Shown here: one piece after another, positions 1-10,248 of the stretch
Numbering within the stretch: the stretch's first letter is position 1
Layout: every line of letters starts with the position of its first letter
Source: Phoronis pallida
Taxonomy: Eukaryota > Phoronida > Phoronidae
Reading direction: 5' to 3'
DNA: 10,248 nucleotides
Assembly (NCBI GenBank): GCA_028565715.1
Contig: JAOXYC010247012.1
Span: 1-10,248 of the forward strand
Position numbers and translations under genes: made by a program
Notes under the pieces: model-generated
Told to the model about the DNA's origin: nothing
Database searches by the model: none
What the model saw: the letters and a program-made list of their open reading frames with translations, nothing else

Positions 1-120
1 TTCCAATGGAAGATGGAATGTTGGGGTTTCATAAAAAATCAAGGTAGGCAAGCTAATCCATCGATGTCATATAAAAATTTTGAGAAACTTTTTAAGGTTT
101 TTGTAGGGTTAGCGTGGTTG

Positions 121-164
121 GTCGTCTCTAGGCTGGCGCCAACGAAGATTTGCCTAGAGATGAC
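121..164. repeat. Short inverted repeat
   Basis: Arms 121-133 (gtcgtctctaggc) and 152-164 (gcctagagatgac) pair at 12 of 13 positions around an 18-base loop. It lies about 60 bases upstream of the foldback element. Its role is unknown; it may be an old transposon fragment. Confidence 0.5.
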
Positions 165-226
165 TCTTGTCGTCTAGTGACGGCATATAAGAAAATTGAG
201 ATCAACTGTAACATACATAAACTGTG

Positions 227-349
227 GGTTTATTGTGCAGTCTCCAACACCTCTCGCGATTCCCGTTATTCAGTCAATGAAATTCATTAACTGAATAACA
301 GGTGCTGCGAAACTTCTGCTGGCGAGGTGTCGGATTATGCACAATAACC
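227..349. mobile_element. 123-bp foldback MITE with 8-bp target duplication
   Basis: Imperfect terminal inverted repeats of about 28-31 bases: left 227-257 begins GGTTTATTGTGCA, right 322-349 ends TGCACAATAACC. The element is flanked by an exact 8-base direct repeat AAACTGTG at 219-226 and 350-357. A second near-perfect palindrome (265-299, 17-bp arms, one mismatch) fills the centre, so nearly the whole element can fold on itself. An 8-bp duplication fits hAT, P or Merlin type transposases; the termini do not let me choose. No coding capacity. Confidence 0.8.
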
Positions 350-497
350 AAACTGTGTTTTTAATTAAGAATAAAGGACATAATAAGTCTTGGCAACGGA
401 AATCAAATTAGTGTAAAAGTTAAATGGATGAAGTGCCGTATTTCAATAGTTGTTAATTTTACATTCGTACGTAGTGACGTATGACTTAAGAAATTAA

Positions 498-9989
<9,492 letters not shown>

Positions 9990-10248
9990 GTTGGTTTCTA
10001 TGTCCTATTTTTATGTGAAAAACAATACTTTCTATATGACAGTATTTTTCTTTTTAACATAAACTGTTATGCAGAAAGGGCAAATTTTACTTTTTTGAAG
10101 CCAAAATGTATTTTTGCCTGTAAAAATTTCTATCAATTTTGTCTTTAACATGTATACTAAAAAGCTTAATATACTCATCAACAAAAGTTTGGAAACTTTT
10201 TTTCACAGTCCTCCCCTGACTTTATTGTTGATGTGTCCTGTTCACATA
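9990..10248. other. Start of intron 11, running out of the window
   Basis: It follows the donor at 9990. Near the end, TATACTCATCAACAAAAGT (from about 10169) with nearby inverted pieces (CATCAACAA 10176-10184, TTGTTGATG 10225-10233) may be the edge of a Tc1/mariner-like element cut by the window end. No exon is accepted here. Confidence 0.5.

Noticed and set aside
10209-10248. Candidate twelfth exon after TTTTCACAG
   Set aside because: Exon 11 leaves one base, and joining it here gives an in-frame stop within four codons. The frame that is open does not match the required phase, and the stretch looks like part of a transposon end.

Overview
The window is animal nuclear DNA. One spliced gene on the + strand fills most of it. 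Its coding blocks are short (57-232 bases), bounded by AG...GT, and join in consistent reading phase, while the introns are AT-rich and full of small inverted-repeat transposon remnants. There is no prokaryotic gene packing, no rRNA or tRNA gene and no CRISPR array. The gene is recognisable as DZANK1 (double zinc ribbon and ankyrin repeat-containing protein 1, also called ANKRD64). The species cannot be fixed. Intron size, divergence from the vertebrate protein and the load of MITE-like repeats suggest a marine invertebrate, but that is inference.

Layout. Bases 1-552 are the upstream flank, probably a 5'UTR intron because an acceptor AG sits just before the first coding exon. Eleven coding exons follow: 561-669 (ATG at 561), 913-1066, 2257-2401, 3733-3838, 4024-4080, 4289-4413, 6107-6237, 6728-6845, 7483-7689, 8690-8812 and 9758-9989. 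Together they give 1507 coding bases, or 502 codons plus one base. The reading frame stays open across all ten junctions. The last exon ends on a GT donor, so the C-terminal part, including the ankyrin repeats, lies beyond the window.

Protein architecture seen here: residues about 30-104 form a chitobiase/Fn3-associated type beta domain (IYYTTDGTKP ... VKAIAV). Residues about 105-265 are a polar, low-complexity linker. Residues 277-453 hold five Cys-x2-Cys ... Cys-x2-Cys zinc ribbons, introduced by the family signature LQRETDFLKC. Residues 454-502 are a proline-rich tail leading towards the unseen ankyrin region. In vertebrates DZANK1 is reported to act with NINL and dynein in ciliary and photoreceptor vesicle transport, and the same role is only inferred here.

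The introns hold at least four well-delimited non-autonomous DNA transposons: a 123-bp foldback element with an 8-bp target duplication (227-349), a 432-bp TTAA-flanked element (8158-8589) with a 40-bp miniature of the same family (698-737), a 310-bp CCCGGGGG-ended element (5758-6067), and a 370-bp hAT-type MITE with a perfect 8-bp duplication (9274-9643). Several other foldbacks have less certain limits. I see no undescribed multi-gene system; the points of interest are the exon-modular zinc-ribbon array and the MITE families.
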